DNA of 64,000 bases, taken from assembly GCA_963169105.1 (NCBI GenBank), contig OY720635.1, positions 155,573,645 through 155,637,644 on the forward strand, given 5' to 3'. Shown here piece after piece: positions 21,533 through 33,520 of this stretch (the first letter of the stretch is position 1; every line of letters starts with the position of its first letter). Made by a program: the position numbers and the translations under genes. The notes below the pieces were generated by a model, which did not search any database, was not told where the DNA came from, and was given only the letters and a program-made list of their open reading frames with translations. This stretch comes from Ceriagrion tenellum. Taxonomy: Eukaryota; Arthropoda; Insecta; Odonata; Coenagrionidae.

Positions 21533-23060
21533 ATCTTGTATTTATATCTATCTCAGAGTTCAGCTGTATAATATAACGCTCCGTGTACGTGGGCACCAGG
21601 ATAGTCGAAATGCATCCATGGGAGTCATATTTGCTTTGCTTTCTATAGACAATTTAGGTTATTCTTCAATTTAATTTCGATAGTCAATAGCTTCCTTCTT
21701 GAATTAAAAGTAAAAGACGATACTAAGGTAGAAAGGAAAAAAAATGAATACCCAAGTATACGAAATGCCGAGCAAGCCATCTCCAGGGTGTGCAGTAGGT
21801 GACGTGGATTGCGCGCGATTGGAGTTGGGGGAGGAAATGGAAATGAGCGATGGCGGAGAAGCCTCGAACTCTATCCCCTCCCGTTGCACAGGGACAGAGA
21901 GACTTTTTACACGGCTGGGCGGGGATGGTGAGTGATGGCGAAGGGGTAGAGATGCCATAGAGGGGGGAGAGAGAGGGATAGGGGGGGGTATGTCGTGACC
22001 TTTCGAGGCAAACCTTGTGTTTATAAATGAAATCCCGCCCTGGAGGCGATTGTTCGTCGCATTGTCTCCCGCAGCTTCGGGAGAGCGGATCGTCATGTAC
22101 GCATTTCCATTGTGCGGTTCCCCAATTGTTTACGCAGCGAAGCCCCACTAAAGGGCACGCACGAAAATAGCACACCACCATCGAGTCGCAAACGAATATC
22201 AATTAAGATGCCCGAAAAGATATGATTTCCCCATATTTAGGGATTGAAAGGTAAGCGTGGCAACTGTCGGCAGCCAATCAACGTTCAGAAGAAATACGGA
22301 GACAGTTCTCTATGACGTATATGTTTGCCAAATAACCGCGTTGCGTTATAATTGCGCATTTGCATACATTGATCATTTTCAATTAACTGCATACTTGCTA
22401 CAGGCGAGAACTATTGTACCTTTCATAACCATATACGTAGAAAGGAAAAGGTTTGGGATTAGGGGATTAAAAGCATCATAGATCAACTCAACGTGTAGTT
22501 AATATAAAACAGAGCGCACAAAATCGGCAACGGTGCGTGCTCTCGCTACCTCCGAGTGCTTCTTGAATGTGGGGTTTTTGCCACATCGATAGAGAGTAAA
22601 ACAACCGGCAATGTTCTGGTAAAAGGTTAGCAGGAGATTAACGCCTAAACGACGTAAAGACGACTATAGGGACTTCGGAGAATTAACACACAAAAAATTC
22701 TTGTGCTATGGATGAGGTAAAAAAGATAATAGTTAGCGGAGTAGACTAAGCAATGAAGAATTATTCTTCCGGAGTAAAGTCCATTGATTACTAGCAATAA
22801 AAGCTTGGAAGTTACGAAGGACTTAAAGCATTTGAGGAGTATTACACTATAGGGCAGTAAAGCTCGGACAATAACAGTAATAGAGCACATTAGACAAAAT
22901 AATATGATTTGTAAAAATTCTCCGAAAAAGAAGAGACAAAATCCACAAAAATAAACGAAAAGCCTCCTAAACACAATTATTGCCGGAAAATTATTACCAA
23001 ATGGGAAGGACTTCCGACAAAGACAAAGGTTGGATTACAAGGAGAAGACCACTGGAGTGT
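21533..23060. other. No gene recognised
   Basis: Contains a GC-richer patch at 21750-22150 with overlapping open frames on both strands, none recognisable, and AT-rich sequence after it. Confidence 0.3.
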
Positions 23061-23099
23061 CAAGATTAAAGATAATAAACAAGTTGAACGAAGCTGCTG

Positions 23100-23810
23100 C
23101 GAAAGCATCCGCGGTGCTCTGATGACAAAGGCAGGCCCACGTGGCAGGGATCACGGAAAAAAATTGCCCGGCTGTTAAAAACTATGACGTGGTAACTCGC
23201 TTCAAGTGTGTAAAAAAGACGGGTGACATACCGCCAAGACCCAAAGACTGGTTCTTTCCTCACTCAAACGAGGGAGTCTACAAGAGCAGCTGTGGCTTGA
23301 CGTGCATGTGGAGCATGTACACCATGGGCAGTGGGCAGAGCAGTAAGGTGCCGACTGTAGGAACACGGACGGACGATAAGGAATAAGCAATTCCATCCTT
23401 CCATTATGGCGGAAAACGTCTATTCCGAGTCCGGACACTCGGTCAACTTGGAGGAGGCCACCGTGACCGCCAGGGAATCTCGATACTTCTCAAGAATTAT
23501 TCGGAGGGCTATCGAGATTTCAAAACACCCGAAGAATTCATACCGGGAAGACGGGTATCACCTCCACGGCTCATGGAAGAGAAAATTCAAACCAACGGAC
23601 GAATCACAAAAACGGGGAAAATTTAGCGCCAAAAAAGGGAAAGGTCGCCAGCCAATCAGAAGCAGACAACGGACCTACATAAAGCCTCACTCACCGGTAT
23701 TAGCCATTCGACCTGATGACGCCTGCTGGAATGCAGGCGAAACTTGTCGTAAAATACAACAACGCGGTAAAACACCCAAAATAGCAGCCTTCGTGAACGA
23801 ATAAAATGTT
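23100..23810 (+). mobile_element. Penelope-like element, 3' end, copy 2
   Basis: 23141-23386 encodes the linker and the start of the GIY-YIG domain (GDIPPRPKDWFFPHSNEGVYKSSCG) and then falls out of frame where Y.GQTGR is expected. The frame at 23406-23804 resumes with ESGHSVNLEEATVTARESRY, SRIIRRAIEISKHPKN and REDGYHLHGSWK, the conserved PLE C-terminus. Thus the nuclease is broken by at least one frameshift between about 23300 and 23420 and its catalytic centre is unreadable. The frame then runs through the terminal region, which is unusual for coding sequence and suggests it is a 3' UTR open by chance. Copy 1 of the same family is at 1-345. Confidence 0.8.
23713..23750 (+). ncRNA. Hammerhead-ribozyme-like motif, best copy
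   Basis: CTGATGA, C, helix arm GCCTGC, loop TGGAAT, arm GCAGGC, GAAAC, TT, GTC, GT. The invariant hammerhead boxes CUGAUGA and GAAA are both perfect, helix II is 6 bp, and AC-UU-GU could form a 2-bp helix III before the scissile C. PLEs are known to carry hammerhead motifs with very short helix III. Weak points: one unpaired C before helix II, and helix I (GAC with GUA) pairs only two bases next to the core. Confidence 0.55.
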
Positions 23811-25115
23811 TAAATGCGAGAAGAATGAAGTCGAGAAGTGTGGCAAACCAATCTTCGGACGACGGCTTAAAATGAATTCTACACGCGCCGAAAGAGGAAA
23901 AAATATTCAATATCGACAGAAGCTAATTCTTACGTTGGCCACCGTCAAACTACTTCAGCGACAAAGGAAGAGGCTAGAGGACACTGCTCAGAGGATTGTA
24001 TCTTCAGCCCGGGCTGGGGCATTAGGCAACACTTTAATGGAGAATACTTCTCTCTAATTTGCAGCGTAATTGACCATCGGATATTATTACCGCCCCCAGC
24101 TCTAATGCCGATCCCCTACTCGCGCTGTTTTAACGCGAGACGGCAATGAATTCGTATCACAGAATGGTATGTATTTGCTCCGGTTATAACTGAGTCACCG
24201 TGACATGCACGTCATCGTTCAATAAAACAATAAATGGTAGACTCAAGTAGTAAACACTGTTAACCACGTGCCATCACGGCGACAGCAGACCTGAGGATTT
24301 AACCTTAGAATTTTAATAAACAAAAAGAACTCGTAATATTAATCATCCCCCGGTAAATTTCGGTGATTATTCAGGAGTTATTTTACTCCTACTAGACGTA
24401 TATTACGGACGACTATGATACAGATGCCATGATGATTAACTCATGGATGCAGCGACAAAACTATTGCATCGGCATAATTACATCAGAAGAGATAAACGTA
24501 CCACCTCATCATCTTCCAGTGAAAAATCCTGCTCTAAGAATCAATGCAGAGAATCACCATTTACGACAAATATACAAAAGCTATAAAAACATCTCTCCAG
24601 AAAATTTGAAAGTTCTTGGAGGAAAGTAATAAGGTAGTATGTGAAGAATATAATTAGACTATCCTGATGAGCTGAAAATGATTTTTTTTAATTCTCTAAC
24701 GAGAAAATTTGATGCATCCGTACTAAGTATTGAAACCTTTTATTACGATTACTCAATAATTAACACAGTATATGCAATTCCACGAAAGCTATTCGACAAA
24801 AATATCTCCGCCAAGCAGTATAGGGCGAGAATTGCGTTCATTCAAATCCCATTGTCACTTTTGAAATTTCATGTAATTACTCCATATCACCTAGAAGTTA
24901 AACTGTTTTACATGGGAAATGGTCGATGAAGGCGGAAACAGGGATGACAAAAAGCCACAAAACAATCTTCCTCATTTTTTTACAGTAGCTCAAACACTCA
25001 TATCTCGAGAGGGTACACGTGTGAGAGATTATTTTTTTGGATTATTTTTATATCATTGCGTCAAAGAATCTTAAAAAAATAGTGGAATAAAAAATAGTAT
25101 CTTTTTTTAACAAAT
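23811..25115. other. No gene recognised
   Basis: Mostly AT-rich. 24840-25030 contains TTTTACATGGGAAATGG, also in dispersed-repeat copy A (about 8700), so a fragment of that repeat may be here. Plus frames at 23806-24057 and 24429-24629 are not recognisable. Confidence 0.3.
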
Positions 25116-25600
25116 GTGACGCAAGTGCGACTCGTCCGAATCTTTTCGAATCGGTTAGGGGAAGGGCCCCAATCATTGAAGGATCACCTCCCGCCAAGCA
25201 GTTCCGCTCGGCCAATGAGAGCGACGCAACCGTGCGGCGCCCCGCCCGCCCAACGAATGGAAGGAGCGGGTGGGCGCCTTTTCCGCGCGAGTGCCCCTCG
25301 TGACGCGCTCGGCGACCAAAATCGGACTCTCCATCGATAATGCCCAGCGCTGCGGAAGAGTCTCCCCGATAGTTATTCCCGAAAGGATTTTTCCGACACC
25401 GAGGCATCGAGAGAACAGCGCGCTAATCCGCAAGGCAAAGCAGGATTCCGCCTCAATAGGCACACGAGCACTCTCCGAAGAGGGCTTCATTCCGTCTTGA
25501 CCGTCAGACTCACGCGGGTGGAGAGGGAGACACGGCAGATAGGACGGAGCACTGCACGCTGATGCTCGATTCGTCCCCCGGGGAACACAACCAGGCGTCA
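25116..25600. promoter_or_regulatory. CpG-rich block with CCAAT box, possible promoter
   Basis: A sharply bounded CpG-rich island in AT-rich DNA, with GGCCAATGAGAG at about 25213-25224 and GCCCGCCC near 25245. Long frames on both strands (25048-25407 minus, 25173-25709 minus, 25270-25500 plus) reflect lack of stops in GC-rich sequence; none has a domain I know. No TATA box or splice donor could be tied to it. Confidence 0.3.
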
Positions 25601-26300
25601 ATTGGTGGGTTGTTGAAGCATACCTTAAGATGACGGTGTGTGTCAAAAACAGCGATGGGATTTGGCTTGCAAGTGTGACATGCAAAGAATTTTGAAAGAT
25701 ATTTCTCACATCACTAAATCACCATTCTGCAGCCTTGGTTAAGTTATTCATACATCTTGTTCGCTGCATTACTGTCCACGTCAAAATTTTATAGACTCGA
25801 GTTTAAGCGTCATTAACTCGGTGCATAGGATTTTCACGATACGTGCATCACTGAATAGATCCTCTTGTATTCTATTCAATTCATGAGTAGAATAGTTTTT
25901 CAATTCAAATGTTCCCACTTTTTTCAGCGCAACGATTACGTAAGTGACTTTGACGTCCAATTAACAGCAAAGAAAAGCTTTCAAAAAACAAATTTCAATG
26001 CAGGTTGACTCACAGCATTGTTCATAGGGATGCTGATTTTTAGGTCTTTTACTTAAGTAATCATTCATATAAATAAATAAACCTACTCTTTCTCGGAAGC
26101 TAAGCACCACGGAGCCATGAGACTAAGACTGTTATCTTACTCTTCAAATTTCCACAGCGAATCAGATATCAACATTTTGAAGCTGTTAGCTCGTTATTTT
26201 ACATCGAATGACATATTTTCTGAGATAGCGTACAAGCCAAAGAATGGACTCCTTTTGGGGTGGCTCGCAGTGTATTATGGAACTGCACAAACCCTTCATA
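25601..26300. other. No gene recognised
   Basis: AT-rich, no supported feature. Confidence 0.3.
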
Positions 26301-26304
26301 GGTA

Positions 26305-26645
26305 AGGCCATCACCATCATCGGTCGTTCACTCCTACAACTGATTGACTAATTCAGATCTACTATTTCTAGGGAAGTTAACGAGGTGGTTTTCCTGTTGC
26401 CTTCCACATCGCACTACCCCGGCCGATTCTGTCAAATTCACTCTCGCCCGAAGCTGTGGCTGTTGATCTTCTTGATCTGCGCCATCATTGGCTTACTCTG
26501 AGACTTGCCTCATAATAATTGCAACTCGGGTGTCATGTGAATGATGGATTCCGGAGTCAGGAAATTTTTTCCATTACTTGGTCACGAACCTGCGACTTTC
26601 GGAAAGGGAATCGAAACACGCTACCACTGGGCCACCCCAGCCCCG
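26305..26645 (-). mobile_element. tRNA-derived SINE (minus strand)
   Basis: On the minus strand the head is GGGGTGGCCCAGTGGTAGCG (A box) and 35-40 bp later GCAGGTTCGTGACC (B box). The body contains GTGGAAGGCAACAGG and GAAAACCACC, strings typical of arthropod tRNA-SINE bodies. The head looks like a full tRNA half but there is no acceptor-stem closure. Confidence 0.65.
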
Positions 26646-26864
26646 TTTGAGGTGAGGTCACGTCTAACTAAATCGAAAGGCGAAAGAAATTTATATCCAA
26701 GTAAGAATTTTATTCAACATTGCGCCATCGGGGGTTTACGGAAGTACGTTTCCATAAATTTTAAGAGTGTGCTCGAAAATTGAGACAAAGTTAAGTTACC
26801 GAAGAAGCCCCAAGCGGTTTTGCACAGAAAACACCACGTCCGCAGGTAAAAGCTACACCCGTTG

Positions 26865-26975
26865 GCCTTGCACGTATCATACAACTAGCGTCAATGTCGT
26901 GACAGGGAGTCGGACCCAGAGCCCTTATATTTACGCGGAGAGCTTTAAGCCATTGAGCTATACATGCGGGGAAAG
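26865..26975 (-). mobile_element. tRNA-SINE head (second family)
   Basis: On the minus strand TATAGCTCAATGGCTTAAAG (A box) and GGGTCCGACTCCC (B box) are 30 bp apart, as in a tRNA, but the anticodon arm does not fold well (CTCTCCGCGTAAATATAAGGG). Treated as a SINE promoter rather than a tRNA gene. Confidence 0.5.
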
Positions 26976-27560
26976 CTAGGAAAGAAAAATACGCTTCGTT
27001 CAAAATGATTATTGCCTATTTCAAAGCAGTTCATGCAAAAAAATCGTAAATGAGAGAATCTAAAAAAGGACACTATCGGAACAGGAAAACATTTAGAGAC
27101 CAGATTCTTTAGAGAGGCCTAAGAAGTTTAAAACAACACAAAAAACATTACTACAGAAAATGGACACAATGTAAGTGAGTTATGGCAACCAGTGCTTTCT
27201 TGAAAAAAGAAAAATACCCAGAAGGCTCTACAACCGGCGCCCCCCTTTCCCTTTCATCTTTTTGAGAATATATATTTTGTTGCGCAATAAGGCAACTTAG
27301 TGCCGAAGGGGTTTTCAACAAAGGAGAAGTTTGAGAAGAAGAGAATCGTAGTTTTTTTCAAATCCTGACGCGGGTAATTACGAAAGAATAGGGCTCTAAG
27401 AATCTATTATCTTCTTTCTATTGCCTTTGAAATCTGATAACACATTATCTCCATTTTAAAATAAGCCATCAAATAGCAGTTCTAAAATTAACCCCAATTG
27501 TGGCCTTTCTACTTGAAATTTACCACTGACCGCCGACTACCAACAGTGCTACGATAAAGT

Positions 27561-27865
27561 GATCCGGTAGCCAAATATTTAAGCGCTGCTGTACTCGACG
27601 AAAAAATGTCGATGGGAACATGTACGCGGGAGCCCAATCGGAAGCGAGCGATAGTGATCTATCCTCCGGGCGGGCGGGCGGGCGACAGAAGGTCCCCGTG
27701 GGAGGAGAGGTCGCAGATATCCATTGGAGGAGGATTTGCGGGCGACAGGCCGGGCAGCCGGTGGATTTCCGACGCGCGAATCAATCGATGAATACACCCC
27801 CTCCCTTACACAGGTTGGACGACATCGGCCACGCATCCACGGGTTTTATGCGCTCACGTTAACAT
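27561..27865. promoter_or_regulatory. CpG-rich patch, possible first-exon/promoter region
   Basis: GC-rich with four GGGC units (27669-27682) and open frames on both strands. No recognisable protein. Confidence 0.22.
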
Positions 27866-28048
27866 TCGGGAAAAAATAAAATAAATAGGAAGAAAGATTT
27901 CTATTCCAGTTGATGGAAAGATCAATTCTGGCATAAATTAATGAAGCTAAACGAGATTGAAATGGGTAAAAACGAGGATTGTATCCCGAACTCTAGGGAG
28001 AATCACGCACAATGACACTCGACGATTAAGTGCGATATATTCTTGCAG

Positions 28049-28255
28049 CTGCAGGGCCAACCGTTAAATAGAATGCTATTACGACAACACGATTCACATC
28101 ACCTTTACAAAATGGATACAGACGATTTTTCCATTGAAACCTCTCATTCCGGTCGATCTTCTAAGGGATTACAAGCTTTAGTAGATGCATTCAAAATTAG
28201 ACGCGGGAAACTAGGAATGAGGAAAAACCATAACAAAAGTAATGAGATTCTCTAA
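28049..28255 (+). CDS. Possible terminal coding exon, unrecognised
   Basis: A pyrimidine-poor but usable acceptor, TATATTCTTGCAG, ends at 28048. The open frame after it reads LQGQPLNRMLLRQHDSHHLY, then MDTDDFSIETSHSGRSSKGL, QALVDAFKIRRGKLGMRK and stops at 28253-28255. The amino-acid mix is ordinary for a soluble basic protein and low-complexity bias is absent. A second acceptor six bases on would keep the frame. I found no upstream exon to splice to, and no family match comes to mind. The LINE fragment begins just downstream. It may be a chance frame. Confidence 0.25.
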   Translation: MQGQPLNRMLLRQHDSHHLYKMDTDDFSIETSHSGRSSKGLQALVDAFKIRRGKLGMRKNHNKSNEIL

Positions 28256-28289
28256 GAAGAAAAAAGAGAAGTTGGACATAAAAGAAGGA

Positions 28290-28860
28290 GAACGCCAAAT
28301 GGAGTAAGTAGAGCATTTCAATTATTTATGTGGTCCGAGAGAAGAGATCTGATCAAGTACAATATAAGGCATATGGAGGAGAATAGAATTAGCAAGGGAA
28401 TTGGTTTACAATTTAAAGGGAGCTGACGACAGGGACCATGAGTGAGACAACAAATACGAGGCTGGTGAAAAGTTCGATATGGAGTGTATCGTTGTATTGG
28501 GCGGAAATGTGGACATTGAGAGGGGAGGAAATAGGCTACACACGTTCGAAATGTGGTAATGGAGAAGTGTGGAGGAGGAGCAGTCGATGGAAAGGAAAAC
28601 AAACGAGGAAGTGCTTAGTATGGTGGGCGAGGAGAGGAGGCTTCTGTTTGAAATCAGGGGAAGGTATGGTAGGTGGATGGAGGAAGTAAGAAGGGGAGTT
28701 GGTTTTGCAAGACAATGATGGGGAAGGATGTAAGGCAAGCGGGGAAGGAAAGGAAAGAGAATATACTTATGGAGGGGATGAAAAAGGGTAGATCGAATGC
28801 TGAGGCAAAGAAGGCCAATGTGGGCACCAGAAGGCTCATCAAGCGTAGAGAATCTGGAGG
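28290..28860 (+). pseudogene. LINE C-terminal fragment
   Basis: Shifting frames give LVKSSIWSVSLYWAEMWTLR, then TNEEVLSMVGEERRLLFEIRG (in the next frame), and ILMEGMKKGRSNAEAKKAN. Family pattern: LVKS.VWSVALYGAETWTLR ... TNEEVL..VGE.R.LL..I ... LLEGM..GR.Y.E.K. It is the same class as 12409-12910 but in plus orientation. Stops and at least three frameshifts. Confidence 0.65.
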
Positions 28861-31625
28861 AATTTCTTGTTGTTTCTTTATTTTATTTCTTGTTTGTTCT
28901 TTGTTTTCTTGTTTTTGGAATTTCTTGTGGTTTTCGTAAAAATTTTGTAATTTCTTCGGTTTGTGTAAAATATCGTGGGTTTTATCCCTGTCTTGGATAG
29001 GGTGAACTCAGGTAGTGCGGTCAAATGTGTACCTAAGATGAAAAACTAGCGACTTCATTACCCCTTCACTCCAATTTCTACTTCATCGGAACCTAAATAC
29101 ATCTAGTTAACGTCCGCATCTAAAATATCATCATTCTGAAAATTAACGAAGTCCCATTCCTTTGCTTTATCCCTTTCTCACATTGAGTAATATATAAAAA
29201 TAATGAGTTTTTCACAGAATATATCCGAAAAACCTATGCTCCTTAACGAACGTTTGTTTGCAATGCTCAGAGGTTTCTAAAATTTGGATGCCGACCATGC
29301 ATTCACGACTTTCTTAAGTCACTGACGTTCTTGATCCAAACCGATAGCTGCTTTAATGATTAACGGGAAAATCTTACAAAATACAGCGAAGTATATCGAA
29401 ACTCCTGTCAAAAAAAATTAATCTGTGGAAAAAAGTAAATTTAGGGATAAACCATATCTCCATATCCGATAGCTATGGGACAAGTTGACGGCTTCTTCAC
29501 TCTATAGGGTACTTCAAAGTGACGGATTTCACAAACACGATATCTCTCCAACGCACAAAAATATCCCTGCACTTTAACCTTCTTGTCTGACTCTACCATT
29601 GGCCTGAAAACTATTGACAGGCCTCCGAAGGGGTAGAGATGGGAGAAGGCGCAGATGATGTTAGGTTTCAGGTTAGGGGGCGGACTTTACGGTGGATTGA
29701 TTCGAGATCGAGAAAAGTGTAGAAAAAGGATGTGCACATCAGATGAGATAATGTATATGAAACACTTGATCTGAAGAGAAATCGAAACGCAATAACAAAC
29801 TTGCAGATGACACGGAATAAAGAAATGCTACAACGATAGCTCACCATAACCAATAATATGTTAATGACTTTGGCATAACAACACAATAGTTTCAGAGCAA
29901 TCCCAAAGATATCAACGTGTCCGTCGCAAATTTAACCCGGAATGCTTCGGTCTGCAGTCCACAACGCTTTACCATCAGGTAGACCCTCTTCTACACATTT
30001 CCCCAAGATTCTTCCCAGGATTCTTTAATGTTCTCCGCAGTTTCACCGCCAAGGGTAGGTTTATACAGTACATTGGTAACTATCAGATGGGATAGCTTTA
30101 ACAAAGATGAGATCTTTAACAACTGACCACTTACTTCGTTAAATAGTTTAAAAGCAGAAATAAGTACATAACTTCATCGCCTTCGGAACACAGCCCTTTC
30201 CGTAATTAAAGATCGTAAATGTGGGATGTATAGCTTTTTGATTGGAGGTTATCAATCAAAGTAAATTCACGAACCATTTCGACGACGCTAAACTGTGCAT
30301 AGAAATTAATCCTTAACTAATACAACGTTAAGTAGTCAAATTCATTAAGCACTACCCAGAAAAACCGACATCACCGCAAAGGATGGTTGTAAAGGAAACA
30401 GAAATTGCGTCATATTCTCCCGTGATGCATCGATATTCAGGAGACGGCTATGATTTCTAGACGTATAGCGAAAGTTCCGCTCGTACAGGCATTACTGATC
30501 TCCATTTTTTCCATGCATTACTCACTTCGGCTAGTGGATACGAGCAATCACTAGACATAAATACGCGCCGTGACATGTAGACAACCAGCAAACTCCATAC
30601 TGTCAAGCTGGCATGCCTATTTCACAGGAGACGTGGCAGGACACCTCTTTCAGACAGGATTGGCGGCTTCCACTGCTCCTCCTTAGGTCGCTTTCACCCC
30701 AATCAAAACACCATGCGAGTATCACACAATTTTACACAGGTATCTATGTGTAGGCCCATATAAAAGAACACACAGAAAAGAAAATGCACAATTCTTCGGT
30801 TCGGAATCGTGAGTGGGTGGCTATAAACAACCTCGTTTTTAAGAGTGTTTACGGCAGGTAGGTAAACTTTTTTCAGCGAAAGAAAGAACTTACAATAAAA
30901 CTCTTTTTGTCCCAAAAACCGTTCAGAAAATAACTATATGGCCAATTCCAGGAGGCTTATGCAGTTCGGCGGCAAAGCCCTGTTTTTGTTAACAAAGAGC
31001 AATTTAGCAGATAATATTGTATCCACAGTCCACGGCAAGGTGGCATTTCGTTTGAAATTCTTTAGACGTTCAACCAAATGTAGTGTCAAACATACAGATT
31101 TCGAGTGACAAATATGTTCATTTATTTTAAAAGAGTGGAATTTTCACGTGACTTTGCGTTTTCAGGAGACAAAATCGATGAAATCAATCTAGCGAAATCT
31201 AAACTGGTAGATTTTCAATTCTCTACGTTTCAACAATGCTAAGTGTACTCATAGAAACAATAATTTCTCTGTAAATATGAAAACCGAGGAGTCTCTTTTT
31301 CCCCACAAAATCGTTCATGATCATATTCTGCACACGATTATGAATCGCAAAATAGGGCATTTTCATCTCAATGTGCCGTTGTATAAGGAGGTATATTTGG
31401 ATACCATTATAACGCTGTGTAAAAATAGATGCATTTTACGCGCCATAATGACAGGTATATTTTGTCAGAAGCGGTAATTGCTTCTCGCGTGAGGAACACA
31501 ATATCCGGAAGAAGTGGCACGAAGGGGAGCCACAAAAGCGTTCAAATCAACGCTCACTTTTTACCTTCGCTTGAGGCGCGGCCGGAAGAGCGCCATGTTC
31601 GCCACGTGCCGTGCGAGGTTGAGGA
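28861..31625. other. No gene recognised
   Basis: T-rich at 28862-28960, otherwise unremarkable AT-rich DNA. Weakly similar short peptides are readable at 31335-31430 (plus) and 30815-30710 (minus), which could be an old inverted repeat, but I do not trust it. Confidence 0.3.
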
Positions 31626-31846
31626 TTGACGAAGGGGAGTAGTCACGGAGGGGAGGAAGATTTAACGACGAGGTACTGGTCACCAAAGGATAAAGAGGGT
31701 ACCACGGAGATTGCGAGCAAACCTCATGACCTCTCAGCAGCTTGGAGACCAGTTCACGACAGAGGAGTGAAGGAAGGGTGTAAGAAGAAGGGGTGGACCG
31801 ATCAAGTCATGAGTGAATGCAGTCTGGGCATGTTCAAGATTTCAAG
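31626..31846 (+). CDS. Possible 5' coding exon, unrecognised
   Basis: An open frame starting after a stop (ATG-less start is ACG/GTG-like; no clear Met until late) runs MTKGSSHGGEEDLTTRYW..., and ends at an excellent splice-donor match, TTCAAG then GTATGT, at 31847. The region 31480-31800 is CpG-richer than its flanks. Without a downstream exon this is speculation. The first Met of the frame depends on a non-ATG codon, which lowers confidence further. Confidence 0.15.
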
Positions 31847-31849
31847 GTA

Positions 31850-32624
31850 TGTATGAATAAAATTCGCCTGAATGATTAAGGAAAACTATGTTCTCTTTTA
31901 ATGTCACAATACATACAATCAAAATAATTTATCAGTTGAGCGAATTCTCAGATTTATCGCCAGCGATTATTAAATTACATGATATTTACTAAGTGACATC
32001 TGCATTGCAGGGTTGCACTGCAGGAAAAGAATCCACATGCTGATGCCTTGTAGTCAAGAATAATTATATTTACAAACTTGTTGATAAGACTTTAAAACAT
32101 ATAACAGCACACTCTCAGCCATATGATATAACAACTGAAAAATAACTATGCAGCATTGCATATGTTGAATGAATTGAAGGTTACTGAATGCTTCTTTGTT
32201 TCCGTCTATTGTTGTACTAGTTATGGGAATATCTATGTCCCGCGTGCTTTCCTAAACCTTGGTGCTTTTTCTCCAACTTCCCCTCCTAACTATTGCAACA
32301 ATAATGAGGAAAAAAACATACAGGACCTGTTAATTCCGTAAAGTGATGAAACGCGTCACCCTAATAAAATGTTGTAGAATAGTACAAATTATTTTACTTC
32401 ATTATGTACACGAGCATTATATACTTCCACGAAGTGAAAAGCCTGCCTCAGGCAAGTTTGTTCCTTCCACTAAAATCAGCTCTTGCTCCACATAAGAGCG
32501 AAACACTATATCGTTTATCTCTCCCGTCAGAGTACACCGAAAATTGTTACGACAGAGGAAGAGACAGCATCGGCATTTTCAGGAGGGAGCACACAGGAAC
32601 GAACGCCCCTCAGGAACAAGGAGT
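31850..32624. other. No gene recognised
   Basis: AT-rich, no supported feature. Confidence 0.3.
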
Positions 32625-33183
32625 TCAATAAATTTGGCTTTATTTCAAACAAAATACATCTCACCTTTTCAAAGACACTGAAACAACAGTAAATTACCGA
32701 ACTGATTTCCGAGATATTTACCAAAAAATACAAGCCGTTTCCCAGGGGAAAAGGTACGCGTATATATTCCAGGGATATTAAAATTTAAAAAAAATATGAT
32801 TTGCCAGTCCTCATTATATTAATCATTTCTAACCCTCACATTTTCAAGAGATCTTGTCAGAAATTTAAGAGACCTTATTTTTAAGTTTTCTAAAATATTT
32901 TTAAATGTTAAATACAGTTCTCACGGCATTAACATTTTTACAGCATCGCAAAAAAGCAGGTTGTGAGGAAATTTTAAAAGCAACGTGAAAAAATTGGTCT
33001 ATTTAGAGACTTTGATATTTTTATTTAATTATTGCGAATTTCACTCACACAAAACTATATACTTGGTGCCGCTAACGTTACAATATTTCCGTCCAGCTTC
33101 GGAGAGCTGCTGAAATTTCCAAAATAAAATCGAATATCGTCTCCATTGTGATAAGGGAAAAGTCTCGCTCGAACCACCTTAAA
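32625..33183. repeat. Unclassified dispersed repeat, copy C
   Basis: Aligns in order with copy A (8560-9263): AATTTGG.(T/C)T.ATTTCAAA.AAAAT; CGAGATATTT.CC.AAAAATACAAGCC; GCATCGCAAAAAAGCAGG; AACG.GAAAAAAT.G; CACA.AAAACTATAT; TCGAATAT.GTCTC.AT.GTGA; and AGTCTCGCTCGAACCACCTTAA at the right end. The 3' border of copies A and C is shared at this CTTAA. No ORF. Confidence 0.55.
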
Positions 33184-33520
33184 GAGGAATAATATTGGGA
33201 CGAGAGATGAGTGTGTGTGACACCGAATCGGAGAGCGAGGCCTCAGTGGCGGCGATTCCCCCGCTGGCCGGGCGAGCGTTGCGTCGCCGAGTGCGGTCAC
33301 CCCCGCGACACCCTCCACCCCCGTTTCTCACTCGTCCGTGAGTCTACTCAATGGAGATGTCCGCCTCCTCCTCATCTCTCCCACCTCCGCGATCATAATT
33401 CCACCGAACGGTCGGGGGCGTATGAAAGAGGAATTGTGGGCGTGTTTCTGTGGGTCGTCGGAGGGTGAGAACAGCGATGCAAACTGACGGGAGGACCCCA
33501 TCGCACTATCACCCACGCAC
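33184..33520. promoter_or_regulatory. CpG-rich block with a short N-terminal-like ORF
   Basis: GC-rich patch immediately after dispersed-repeat copy C. An ATG at 33207 opens MSVCDTESESEASVAAIPP, an acidic-serine start, then arginine- and proline-rich residues to a stop after 44 codons. Could be a first coding exon under a CpG promoter, but no good donor is visible. Confidence 0.22.

Noticed and set aside
26560..26640. Possible tRNA gene on the minus strand
   Set aside because: Good A and B boxes, but no acceptor-stem pairing and it continues into a SINE body.
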